Shown here piece after piece: positions 36,383 to 44,611 of a stretch of 64,000 nt of DNA. Every line of letters starts with the position of its first letter. Position 1 is the first letter of the stretch. The translations under genes and the position numbers were made by a program. Source of the DNA: Nesterenkonia sp. F (lineage in GTDB: Bacteria; Actinomycetota; Actinomycetes; Actinomycetales; Micrococcaceae); NCBI RefSeq assembly GCF_000220985.1, contig NZ_AFRW01000012.1, forward strand, positions 27,528 to 91,527, read 5' to 3'. The notes under the pieces were generated by a model, which was not told the origin of the DNA, did no database searches, and worked only from the letters and a program-made list of their open reading frames with translations.

Positions 36383-37386
36383 TCCTCGCCGGGGTAGCGC
36401 AGCCCGATCTGCTCGCGGATCGTGTCGAGCAGCTCCATGATCGCCACCGTCTCGTCCAGGCCCAGCGCGGAGCCCTCGCACGTGCCGTCGGCGACGGCGG
36501 CCTCGGCGGCGAGCGCCTGATGCTGCATGCCGCGCCCCTCGCCGCGCACGGCGAAGCGCTCGTGCACTGTGCCGTCGGCGCCGGTATGGGTGAAGGAGGT
36601 GTCGGCGAACCAGACGCCGTCGATGTCGATGCGCCCCTCGGTGCCCAGGATATGGGCGGTGTTCTGCCCCGCCGCGCGGGAGGAGGACAGCGACGTCGAC
36701 AGCGCACCGCCGTGATGGTGCATCACCGTGGCGACCTCGGTGTCGGCTCCGGTGTCGCCGAAGCGTGCCTGGGCGCTCACCTGCTCGACGGGGCCGAGGA
36801 TGTCCGCGGCGAAGGAGAGCGGGTAGATCCCCAGATCCAGCAGCGCCCCGCCGCCGAGCGGCAGGGCGTTGATCCGGTGCCCGGGATCGGTGGGCAGCGA
36901 CTGGGCGTGGTCGGCGGACAGCATGCGGATCTCGCCCAGGCCCCCGGAGGCGATGATCTCGCGGATCCTGACCATATGCGGCAGGTACCGGGTCCACATC
37001 GCCTCCATGGCCAGCAGTCCGCGGGAGCGGGCCAGGTCGCGGAGTCCGGCCGCCTCGGCGGCGTGGAGGGTGAAGGGCTTCTCGACCAGCACATGGGTGT
37101 CCTGCTCGAGCACCATCGCGGCGTGCGCGGCGTGGAAGGGGTGCGGAGTGGCGACGTAGACGATGTCGACGTCCTCGTCGGCGGCCAGCTGCTCGTAGGA
37201 GCTGTGGGCGCGGGGGACGCCGGAGCCGGGGGCGGATCCCGCGGCGAGCTCCGCGGCGAAGGCCTCGGCCGACTCCGCAGACCGCGAGCCCACGGCGACG
37301 ATCTCTCGGCCGGCGAACTGCAGGTCCGCGGCGAAGGCATGGGCGATGTGTCCGGTTCCGAGGATTCCCCAGCGCAGTGCAGTCAT
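36370..37386 (-). CDS. Gfo/Idh/MocA-family oxidoreductase
   Basis: 338 residues. An N-terminal Rossmann domain begins ALRWGILGTGHIAHAFAADL (GxGxxA/G), with VYVATPHPFHAAHAAMVL and VLVEKPFTLHAAEA, whose EKP motif is the family hallmark. The C domain has the DLGIYPLSFAADILG region typical of dehydrogenase-type members. Substrate is unknown (sugar or inositol-like polyol). Start 37386 is preferred because a minus-strand TAAGTT at 37391-37402 region would start transcription about two bases before it. Not part of either sugar island. Confidence 0.85.
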   Translation of the reverse strand: MTALRWGILGTGHIAHAFAADLQFAGREIVAVGSRSAESAEAFAAELAAGSAPGSGVPRAHSSYEQLAADEDVDIVYVATPHPFHAAHAAMVLEQDTHVLVEKPFTLHAAEAAGLRDLARSRGLLAMEAMWTRYLPHMVRIREIIASGGLGEIRMLSADHAQSLPTDPGHRINALPLGGGALLDLGIYPLSFAADILGPVEQVSAQARFGDTGADTEVATVMHHHGGALSTSLSSSRAAGQNTAHILGTEGRIDIDGVWFADTSFTHTGADGTVHERFAVRGEGRGMQHQALAAEAAVADGTCEGSALGLDETVAIMELLDTIREQIGLRYPGEDQSG

Positions 37387-37477
37387 GGTGTCCGAACTTA
37401 CCAGCACTCTGCTCGTCGGAGTGATCGGTGTCACCGGCGGGGGAGGCCGGCGCGCGCCGGCGGACGCCTCAGTGGAG

Positions 37478-37946
37478 TCAGTCGAGCTGCAGGATGATCT
37501 CCTCGACCACTTCGGCGCGGACGTTGGAGAAGCTCGACTCGCGCCCGATCTCGCGGAAGCCCAGAGCCTGCAGGATGGACAGCGTGCCGCCGTTGTCGAC
37601 GACGACGCGGGCGGTCACCGGACGCTCGGGGAAGTCCTCCAGGAAGCGGGTCACGGCCGAGCGGGTCAGCCCGCGGCCCCAGAAGCGCTTGTCCGTCCAG
37701 AACATGATCTCGCGCGAGTCCTCGTCCTCGAAGGCGGCGATCGACCCGATGGGCTCGCCGTCGAGGTCGATGGTCCGCACGATGGTGTCGTCCGAGGAGA
37801 GCAGCTCGTGCCAGTGGTGGTCGAAGATCGAGCGGTCCGACGGGTTCGGTCGAGGCGAAGCCGGCCATGTGGGCGGCGTCGGCGTCCTGCTGGAACTCGA
37901 AGAAGCGATCCAGGTCGCTGGACTGGACTTCCCGCAGCGTGATCAT
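37478..37946 (-). pseudogene. GNAT-family acetyltransferase, frameshifted
   Basis: The first frame gives MITLREVQSSDLDRFFEFQ and then AAHMAGFASTEP; the second gives the rest of a GNAT domain (WHELLSSDDTI, GEPIGSIAAFED, FWTDKRFWGRGLTR with the acetyl-CoA loop WGRGLT, and FREIGRESSFSN). The two frames meet within the G run at 37842-37844. Deleting one base there yields TEPSDRSIFDHHWH, which aligns without gaps with family members, and restores about 155 residues. Either a pseudogene or a sequencing error. The substrate is unknown; GNATs of this kind often modify small molecules or antibiotics. Confidence 0.85.
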
Positions 37947-38152
37947 CGCGATGAGGCTCCTCGTGGTCGGACACGGCGTGGGCTGGGCGGAACGGCCGGG
38001 GCGCCGGGCGGTGCATCGGTCAGGACCGCACACGTCCTCGGGCGCGGCGACGGCAGGGGACGGCCCTGCGTGTCCTGCCAGCGTACCGGTCGTGCCGGGA
38101 ATCGCGCGCACCGGCTCCGACACGAGATTCCGCACCCGCGGCCGGCTGGGGC

Positions 38153-38158
38153 GATAAT
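38153..38158 (+). promoter_or_regulatory. dxr promoter (-10 GATAAT), leaderless start
   Basis: GATAAT, one base from TATAAT, ends exactly six bases before the dxr ATG at 38165. Transcription would begin on the A of the start codon. No ribosome-binding site is present, consistent with a leaderless mRNA. Confidence 0.65.
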
Positions 38159-38164
38159 GGCCCC

Positions 38165-39580
38165 ATGCAGTCCTTCCGGAAGCCCGTCGCCGTCGCCCCG
38201 TCGACGGCCGCCGACGCCGCCGACGCCGCCGACGCCGCCGACGCCGATCCCGCCGATCCCGCCGATCCCGCCGATCCCGCCGCGGTCGCGCACCTCGCCG
38301 CCCGCCTGCCCAGCACCGAGGAGCCCGGAGTGCGTCGCCTCGCGCTGCTGGGCTCCACCGGCTCGATCGGCACCCAGGCGCTGCAGGTCGTCGCGGCCAA
38401 TCCCGGGCGCTTCGAGGTGCTCGCGCTGGCAGCGGGCCGAGCCACCGAGCAGCTCGCCGCCCAGGTCGCGGCCACCGGAGCGGCGGTGGTCGGCATCGCC
38501 GTCGACGGCGGCACCGCCGAGAACCCGCGGAACCCGCCGCTGGTCGAGGCGCTGGCCGAGGCCGGCGTCGGCCACGAGGTCCAGATCCACACCGGCGAGG
38601 ACGCCGCGGAGGCCTGCGCGGCCGTCGGCGCCGACGTCGTGCTCAACGGCATGACCGGCTCGGTCGGGCTGCGTCCGACGCTGGCGGCACTGGACTCCGG
38701 AGCCACGCTGGCGCTGGCGAACAAGGAGTCGCTGGTCGTCGGCGGGGCGCTGGTCGCCGCCGCCGTGCAGCGGCCCGGGCAGGTGGTGCCCGTCGACTCC
38801 GAGCACTCGGCGCTGGCCCAGGCGCTGAGCTCCGGCCGCCACGAGCGCGGACTCTGCGCGGCGACGCATATGCCGCATGAGCCCGGCGCGAGCGAGGTGC
38901 GCCGGCTGATCATCACCGCCTCCGGCGGACCGTTCCGCGGCTGGGACGCCGCCCGGCTGGCCGAGGTCACCCCGCGGCAGGCGCTGCGGCACCCGAACTT
39001 CGCCATGGGCCGGATGGTGACCACCAACTCGGCGACGATGGTCAACAAGGCCCTCGAAGTCGTCGAGGCGCATCTGCTCTTCGACGTCCCGCTCGACGAC
39101 ATCGTCCCGGTGATCCATCCGCAGCAGGTCATCCACTCGCTGGTGGAGTTCCGCGACGGCTCCACACTGGCCCAGGCCGGTCCGCCGCGCATGCTGGTGC
39201 CGATCGCGCTCGGACTGTCCTGGCCGCACCGGCTGGCCGCCGTCGACGAGCCGGTGGACTGGACGCGTCCGATGAGCTGGGACTTCGAGCCCCTGGACGA
39301 CGCCGCCTTCCCGGCGGTGCGGCTGGCCAAGCAGGCCGCGGCGGCCTCGTCGACGCATATGGCCGTCTACAACGCGGCCAACGAGCAGGCCGTCGAGGCC
39401 TTCCACGCCGGGCGGCTGAGCTTCCCGGGCATCCTGGACACCGTCCAGCAGGTGCTCGCCGCCCACGACGGCCGCACGGCGCAGACGCCGAGCCTCGAGG
39501 ACGTGCTCGGCGCCGAGCGGCAGGCCCGCGCGCTGGCCGAGGAGCACATCGCCGCCGCCCGCCAGACGGTGGGAGGCTGA
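38165..39580 (+). CDS. dxr: 1-deoxy-D-xylulose-5-phosphate reductoisomerase
   Basis: 471 residues. It makes 2-C-methyl-D-erythritol 4-phosphate, the second step of the MEP isoprenoid pathway. Core motifs are intact: LLGSTGSIGTQAL (NADPH), LANKESLVVGG, VDSEHSALAQAL, ITASGGPFRGW, and HPNFAMGRMVTTNSATMVNKA. The N terminus carries an unusual ~50-residue extension made of DAA and DPA tripeptide repeats (residues 17-39), encoded by a 9-bp repeat at 38213-38281. The predicted leaderless start at 38165 would include it. Confidence 0.96.
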   Translation: MQSFRKPVAVAPSTAADAADAADAADADPADPADPADPAAVAHLAARLPSTEEPGVRRLALLGSTGSIGTQALQVVAANPGRFEVLALAAGRATEQLAAQVAATGAAVVGIAVDGGTAENPRNPPLVEALAEAGVGHEVQIHTGEDAAEACAAVGADVVLNGMTGSVGLRPTLAALDSGATLALANKESLVVGGALVAAAVQRPGQVVPVDSEHSALAQALSSGRHERGLCAATHMPHEPGASEVRRLIITASGGPFRGWDAARLAEVTPRQALRHPNFAMGRMVTTNSATMVNKALEVVEAHLLFDVPLDDIVPVIHPQQVIHSLVEFRDGSTLAQAGPPRMLVPIALGLSWPHRLAAVDEPVDWTRPMSWDFEPLDDAAFPAVRLAKQAAAASSTHMAVYNAANEQAVEAFHAGRLSFPGILDTVQQVLAAHDGRTAQTPSLEDVLGAERQARALAEEHIAAARQTVGG

Positions 39581-39584
39581 TCCC

Positions 39585-41111
39585 ATGGACATGCTGCTGG
39601 TGACCGCCGGAGTGCTGATCGTGGCGCTGGGCATCGCGCTGTCCATCGCGCTGCACGAGATCGGGCATCTGCTGCCGGCCAAGCTGTTCAACGTCCGTGT
39701 CACCCAATACATGGTCGGCTTCGGCCCCACGCTCTGGTCCAAGCGCCGCGGCGAGACCGAGTACGGGATCAAGGCGATCCCGCTGGGGGGCTACGTGGCG
39801 ATGATCGGCATGTATCCGCCGCCGGAACGGCGGCCGGGCGACGACGCCGAGGCCGGATCGGAGTCCGACGCCGACGATCCGCCGCCGACGGACGTGCCCG
39901 CCGAGTGGGCCGCCGAGTACGCCGAGGCGCCCGGTGCGCCGGGGCAGGCCGGCGTCGCCGAGGAGTCCGGCGGAGTCTCCGGCCCCGAGGAGCGGCGCCC
40001 CGCCGGCACGCGCACCATCGCCTCGCAGTCCACCGGGCTGTTCCAGCAGCTCTCCTCCGACGCCCGGCAGACCGCCGCCGAGGAGCTGCAGGACGGCGAC
40101 GAGGACCGGATGTTCCACCGGCTGGCGGTATGGAAGCGGATCATCATCATGCTCGGCGGCCCGGCGATGAATCTGGTCATCGCGCTGGCGCTCACCGCCG
40201 GCACGATCTCGCTGCACGGGACCGCCGAGCCGACCACCCAGCTGCGCACCGTCTACGAATGCGTCGCCACCGAGGACGCCGTCTCCGGCGGGCAGCAGAG
40301 CTGCGGCCCCGGAGACCCCGCCGGGCCCGCCTATGCGGCCGGGCTGCGCCCCGGCGACGAGATCGTCTCCTTCGCCGGCACCCGGGTCGACGGCTGGGAC
40401 GAGCTGACCGGGCTCATCCGGGACGCGGCGGGGACGACCAGCTCCATCGGGTATGTGCGCGACGGCGAGAAGCACGCCGCGCAGATCACGCCGATCCGCG
40501 CCGAGCGGCCGGTCACCGGCTCGCTGGGCCGGGCCGAACGGGACGGTGCCGGGGAGATCGTCACTGAGGAGGTCGGCTTCATCGGCGTCGGCGCCGACCA
40601 GGCGATGGTCCGGCAGCCGCCCTGGGAGGCCGTCCCGCAGGTCTACCAGCAGTCCACCGCGGTCTTCGGGGTGGTCGCCGAGCTGCCGATGCGGCTCTAC
40701 GACGTCGCGCTGGCGACCTTCACCGACGCCGAGCGCGACCCCGACGGGCCGATGAGCGTCGTCGGCGTCGGACGCATCGCCGGCGAGCTCTCGGTCCAGG
40801 ATCAGATCCCGCTCGAGTCGCGGCTGGCCACGCTGGTGTCGCTGGTGGCCGGGGTCAACGTCGCGCTGATGGTCTTCAACCTGATCCCGTTGCTGCCGCT
40901 CGACGGCGGCCATGTCGCCGGCGCGCTCTACGAGGCGCTGCGCCGTCGGCTGGCGAAGCTGCGCGGAAAGCCGGACCCCGGGCCCTTCGACCTGTCGAAG
41001 ATGCTGCCGCTGACCTATGTGGTCGCCGCGCTGCTGCTGGGGATGGGCGTGCTGCTGATCCTCGCCGACATCGTCGAGCCGATCCGGCTCTTCAGCGACA
41101 CCGACCCCTGA
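39585..41111 (+). CDS. Site-2 protease of the RseP/Rip1 type
   Basis: 508 residues, M50 family. It cleaves membrane-anchored anti-sigma factors and other transmembrane substrates within the membrane. The zinc site HEIGHLLPAKLFNVRV (HExxH) and the second catalytic motif NLIPLLPLDGGH (LDG) are present. A PDZ domain lies between (FAGTRVDGWDELTGLIRDAAG), and there are four membrane helices. Between residues ~80 and 165 a long acidic, low-complexity insertion (PADDAEAGSESDADD-like) occurs. Lies 4 bp after dxr, the usual actinobacterial order (dxr-rip1-ispG). Confidence 0.95.
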   Translation: MDMLLVTAGVLIVALGIALSIALHEIGHLLPAKLFNVRVTQYMVGFGPTLWSKRRGETEYGIKAIPLGGYVAMIGMYPPPERRPGDDAEAGSESDADDPPPTDVPAEWAAEYAEAPGAPGQAGVAEESGGVSGPEERRPAGTRTIASQSTGLFQQLSSDARQTAAEELQDGDEDRMFHRLAVWKRIIIMLGGPAMNLVIALALTAGTISLHGTAEPTTQLRTVYECVATEDAVSGGQQSCGPGDPAGPAYAAGLRPGDEIVSFAGTRVDGWDELTGLIRDAAGTTSSIGYVRDGEKHAAQITPIRAERPVTGSLGRAERDGAGEIVTEEVGFIGVGADQAMVRQPPWEAVPQVYQQSTAVFGVVAELPMRLYDVALATFTDAERDPDGPMSVVGVGRIAGELSVQDQIPLESRLATLVSLVAGVNVALMVFNLIPLLPLDGGHVAGALYEALRRRLAKLRGKPDPGPFDLSKMLPLTYVVAALLLGMGVLLILADIVEPIRLFSDTDP

Positions 41112-41141
41112 TCGGGGCGCCGGGCCGCCGCCCGATGCTCC

Positions 41142-42386
41142 TCAGCCCGCCGCCGGCGCAGTCGAGGAGGTCGTCGAGCTGTCCGCCGCGGCCGCCAGCG
41201 CGTCGACGCCGGCGGGGGAGAGGGCGTGGTGCAGCGCCAGGATGCTGGCACCCCGGGTGCCGGCCCCGTGGTGTTCGACGGCCTGGCGGATGTCGAGCTG
41301 CTGAGTCGCCAGCGGCATCGCCCGCTGGAAGACCACCTCGCGCACGCCGGCCAGCAGATGCTCGCCGGCGGCGGCCATCCGCCCGCCGACGGCGATCACC
41401 TCGGGGTTGAGGAAGCTGATCGAGGCCGCCAGCACCTCGCCGAGGTCCCGGCCGGCCTGCCGGACCGCGCCCATGGCCTCGAGGTCCCCGGCGTCGACCA
41501 GCCGGACGACGTCGCCGCCGGTGGCCACCTCGGCGTGGCCGGCCTCGCGCAGGATCGCCGCGATCCGTGAACCGGAGGCGACCGCCTCCAGGCAGCCCTC
41601 GTTGCCGCAGCGGCAGAAGATCCCGTCTCCCGAGCTGACGCGGACATGGCCGATGTCGCCGGCGATGCCCTGAGCTCCGCGCTGCAGCCGTCCGCCGGAG
41701 ATGATGCCGGCGCCGATGCCGGTGGCGACCTTGACGAAGAGGAAGTGCTCGGCGCTGCGGCTGAGCTGGCTGTGCTCGCCGAGGGCCATGATGTTGACGT
41801 CGTTGTCCACCAGCACCAGCGCGCGCAGGTGCTGGCGGAACCAGCCCGGCACGTCGAAGCCGTCCCATCCGGGCATGATCGGCGGGCGGCTGGGGCGGCC
41901 GGTGCCGAAGTGCACGGGTCCGGGCAGGCCGATGCCCACCGCCATGATCGCGCCGCGCTCGCGGCCGATGCGGGTCAGCAGCTCGTCGGCGCGCTCCAGC
42001 ACGCGTCCCAGCAGCTGCTCGGGGCCGGCGGCGATGTCCACCGGCTCCTCGGCGGCGGCGAGCTGCCGGTTGAGCAGGTCGCAGACCGCCAGGCGCAGGT
42101 GGGAGGCGCCCAGGTCGACGGCCAGCACGAGCCGGGCCTCCGGGATGAGGGCGACGCGACGGGGCGGCCGCCCGCCGGTGGAGACACCGTCGGTGGCCGA
42201 GCCGACCAGGCCCAGCTCGGTGAGCGCGGCCAGCCGATCATTGATCGTCGAGCGGGCCATGCCGGTCCGGTCGGCGAGTTCGGTGCGCGTCTTGGGCGTG
42301 CCGTCGCGCAGCAGCTGGAACACGCCGCTGGGGCCGCTGGGGCCGCCGGCGCCGAGGGGGCTCGGGAGCAGGTGGTCGGTCTCCAT
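41142..42386 (-). CDS. ROK-family transcriptional regulator
   Basis: 414 residues. N-terminal winged helix (GTPKTRTELADRTGMARSTINDRLAALTELGLV), then a ROK sugar-kinase-like domain: LVLAVDLGASHLRLAV, VGIGLPGPVHFGTG, VKVATGIGAGIISGG, and the zinc motif GHVRVSSGDGIFCRCGNEGCLE (GHx9-CxCGxxGCxE), complete. Such proteins are sugar-responsive repressors. The start at 42386 lies within 15-30 bp of two TCACACT repeats; an alternative ATG is at 42392. It is divergent from, and probably represses, the sugar island downstream. Confidence 0.9.
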   Translation of the reverse strand: METDHLLPSPLGAGGPSGPSGVFQLLRDGTPKTRTELADRTGMARSTINDRLAALTELGLVGSATDGVSTGGRPPRRVALIPEARLVLAVDLGASHLRLAVCDLLNRQLAAAEEPVDIAAGPEQLLGRVLERADELLTRIGRERGAIMAVGIGLPGPVHFGTGRPSRPPIMPGWDGFDVPGWFRQHLRALVLVDNDVNIMALGEHSQLSRSAEHFLFVKVATGIGAGIISGGRLQRGAQGIAGDIGHVRVSSGDGIFCRCGNEGCLEAVASGSRIAAILREAGHAEVATGGDVVRLVDAGDLEAMGAVRQAGRDLGEVLAASISFLNPEVIAVGGRMAAAGEHLLAGVREVVFQRAMPLATQQLDIRQAVEHHGAGTRGASILALHHALSPAGVDALAAAADSSTTSSTAPAAG

Positions 42387-42400
42387 GATCATCCAGTGAA

Positions 42401-42484
42401 TCACACTTCTCACACTGATCGCCCATGTACCGGTGATTTTTTCCGAAGTTCTGTTGACCTTCGACAAAAGTGCGAATAGTGTGA
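42401..42484. promoter_or_regulatory. Divergent control region of the ROK sugar island
   Basis: Plus-strand promoter with TTGACC (42454-42459), a 17-bp spacer, and TAGTGT (42477-42482): the clearest sigma-70-type promoter in the window. Three copies of the heptamer AGTGTGA are arranged around it: one overlapping the -10 at 42478-42484 on the plus strand, and two on the minus strand (TCACACT at 42401-42407 and 42410-42416) just upstream of the ROK start. They are good candidates for the repressor's operator sites. Confidence 0.7.
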
Positions 42485-42583
42485 CGAGGGCAACCCGGCC
42501 GTGATGCCGATCACATGATGCGGAGCGCTCGACGACGGACTCGCCGAGCCCCGACCGCGATGCGAAGGAGCGACAGCCTCGAC

Positions 42584-43315
42584 ATGAAGACCCCCTCCAT
42601 CCAGCTGTACACCGTGCGCGAGGCCCTCGACGCCGATCCGGCCGCCACGCTCGAGCGCCTGGCGACGATCGGCTTCTCCCAGGTCGAGCCCTTCGGACTG
42701 GACTCCCGCGCCGCCGTGCTGGTCGAGCCGCTGCGCCGCCTCGGACTGACCGCGCCGACCGCCCACGTGAAGCTCGTCGACGGCGACCCCCGGGCGGCCT
42801 TCGACGCCGCCGAGAGCCTCGGCGTCTCGACGGTCATCGACCCGATGATCGACCCGCGGCGCTGGACCGCTCGCGAGGACGTCGAGGGCATCGCCGCAGA
42901 GCTCCGCGGGATCGCCGAGCAGGCCGCCGACCGCGGGCTGCGGGTGGGATACCACAACCATGCCTTCGAACTGGAGAACCGCATCGACGGCGCCCCGGCG
43001 CTGGAGATCTTCGCCGCGGCCGTCGGCGATGCGGTCGATCTGGAGGTCGACACCTACTGGGCCGAGGTCGGCGGCGTCTCCGCAGTCGAGCTGCTGTCGC
43101 GGCTGGGCGAGCAGGTGGTGGCCCTCCACGTGAAGGACGGCCCGCGCACCCGGGAGAACACCGACCAGGTCGCCGTCGGCTCCGGAGACTTGCCCGTCGC
43201 CGAGATCCTCGCCGCCGCCGAGCACGCGCTGCCCGTCGTCGAGCTGGACGACCACGACGGCGAGATCTTCGCCGCCGTCGAGGCCAGTCGCCGCTTCCTC
43301 GACGGCCTCGGCTGA
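42584..43315 (+). CDS. Sugar phosphate isomerase/epimerase-like TIM-barrel protein
   Basis: 243 residues of the xylose-isomerase-like TIM barrel. Typical marks: SIQLYTVREALDADPAATLERLATIGF, then HVKLVDGD, RVGYHNHAFELE (metal-binding His/Glu), LEVDTYWAE (Asp), and VVALHVKDGPRTR. Members include isomerases, epimerases and deglycosylases of oxidised sugars; the exact activity is unknown. ATG at 42584 follows GAAGGAG. First gene of the island, 74 bp from the following Gfo/Idh gene. Confidence 0.85.
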   Translation: MKTPSIQLYTVREALDADPAATLERLATIGFSQVEPFGLDSRAAVLVEPLRRLGLTAPTAHVKLVDGDPRAAFDAAESLGVSTVIDPMIDPRRWTAREDVEGIAAELRGIAEQAADRGLRVGYHNHAFELENRIDGAPALEIFAAAVGDAVDLEVDTYWAEVGGVSAVELLSRLGEQVVALHVKDGPRTRENTDQVAVGSGDLPVAEILAAAEHALPVVELDDHDGEIFAAVEASRRFLDGLG

Positions 43316-43389
43316 CCCCTCCGCCCACGCCGCCGCCCGATCATGATCGCGCTCACCCCCTGATCAACGCTTCGAAGGAGCATCACCGC

Positions 43390-44544
43390 GTGAACACCAG
43401 CACCAGTCCGCAGACCGCCTCCCGCCCCGCCGGCTCCGGACCCGCCGGCTCGGGGCCCGTCGGCGTCGGCATCGTCGGCGCCGGGACGATCTCCGAGCAG
43501 TACCTGGGCAACCTCACCCGGTTCCCGGACCTCGACGTGCGCTTCATCGCCGACATCGACGCCGCCCGCGCCGCCGAGCGTGCCGCCGACTGGGGCGTGC
43601 CGGGCTCGGGCAGCTATGAGGAGCTGCTCGCCGACGACGCGATCGAGATCGTGGTCAACCTGACCATCCCCGCCGTCCACGTCGACGTCGCCCGCCAGGC
43701 CGTCGAGGCCGGCAAGCACGTCTGGGGCGAGAAGCCCTACGCGCTGGACCGCGAGTCCGGTCGCGAGCTGAGGCAGGCGGCCGAGGCGGCCGGCGTCCGC
43801 GTCGCCGTCGCGCCGGACACGTTCCTCGGCGCCGGGCTGCAGACCGCCCTGCGCCAGATCCGCGACGGCGCGGTGGGCACGCCGCTGACGGGTCTGGCGC
43901 TCTTCCAGGTCCCGGGGCCGGAGTCCTGGCATCCCAGCCCGGAGTTCCTCTTCGCCCGCGGCGGCGGCCCGCTCTTCGACGTCGGGCCCTACTACCTGAC
44001 CACCTTGGTGCAGGTCTTCGGCCCGGTGCGCCGGGTCGCGGCGACGTCGTCGACCGCGCGGAGCAGCCGGGTGATCGGCAGCGGCCCGAAGGCCGGCACC
44101 GAGTTCGACGTCGAGGTCCCCACCCACCACAGCGCGCTGATCGAGTTCGAGTCCGGCACCAGCGCGCAGGCGGTCTTCAGCTTCGACTCGAAGCTGCCGC
44201 GCGCCGGATTCGTCGAGATCGCCGGCACCGAGGGGACCGCGGTCTTCCCCGACCCCAACGAGTTCGGCGGCGAGACCACGCTGCACACCGGCGACGGCGA
44301 GTCGCGGACCGTCGAGCCGACGGGCACCTTCACCACCCGCGGCACCGGCGCGGCCGATCTGGCGCGCTGCCTGCGCTCCGGCCAGACAGAGCGGGTCCCC
44401 GGGGAGCTGGCCTTCCACACCCTGGACATCATGGTCGCCATCACCGAGGCCGCCGAGTCGGGGCAGTTCGTCGAGGTGACCTCCACTGTGGAGCCCTCCG
44501 CGCTGCTGCCCGACGGCTGGGACCCCACCGAGCGCACGCTCTGA
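43390..44544 (+). CDS. Gfo/Idh/MocA oxidoreductase (sugar island)
   Basis: 384 residues, GTG start. It begins with a Ser/Thr/Pro/Gly-rich stretch, then VGVGIVGAGTISEQYLGNL (nucleotide motif), VVNLTIPAVHVDVARQAVEAG, and VWGEKPYALD (EKP). The catalytic region DVGPYYLTTLVQVFG follows. Members oxidise C3 or other positions of sugars and glycosides or inositols. Close linkage to a TIM-barrel protein suggests an oxidise-then-isomerise/eliminate sequence. Confidence 0.88.
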   Translation: MNTSTSPQTASRPAGSGPAGSGPVGVGIVGAGTISEQYLGNLTRFPDLDVRFIADIDAARAAERAADWGVPGSGSYEELLADDAIEIVVNLTIPAVHVDVARQAVEAGKHVWGEKPYALDRESGRELRQAAEAAGVRVAVAPDTFLGAGLQTALRQIRDGAVGTPLTGLALFQVPGPESWHPSPEFLFARGGGPLFDVGPYYLTTLVQVFGPVRRVAATSSTARSSRVIGSGPKAGTEFDVEVPTHHSALIEFESGTSAQAVFSFDSKLPRAGFVEIAGTEGTAVFPDPNEFGGETTLHTGDGESRTVEPTGTFTTRGTGAADLARCLRSGQTERVPGELAFHTLDIMVAITEAAESGQFVEVTSTVEPSALLPDGWDPTERTL

Positions 44545-44611
44545 TCCGTCGGCACGCACCTGTGAACCGCACATCACCGCACCACCACACGAGAGAAGGA
44601 CACCGATCACC

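Noticed and set aside
38153..38165. Start of dxr further downstream with the repeat region non-coding
   Set aside because: GATAAT lies exactly six bases before ATG 38165 and the repeat keeps the frame in 9-bp units, so translation from 38165 is more likely.
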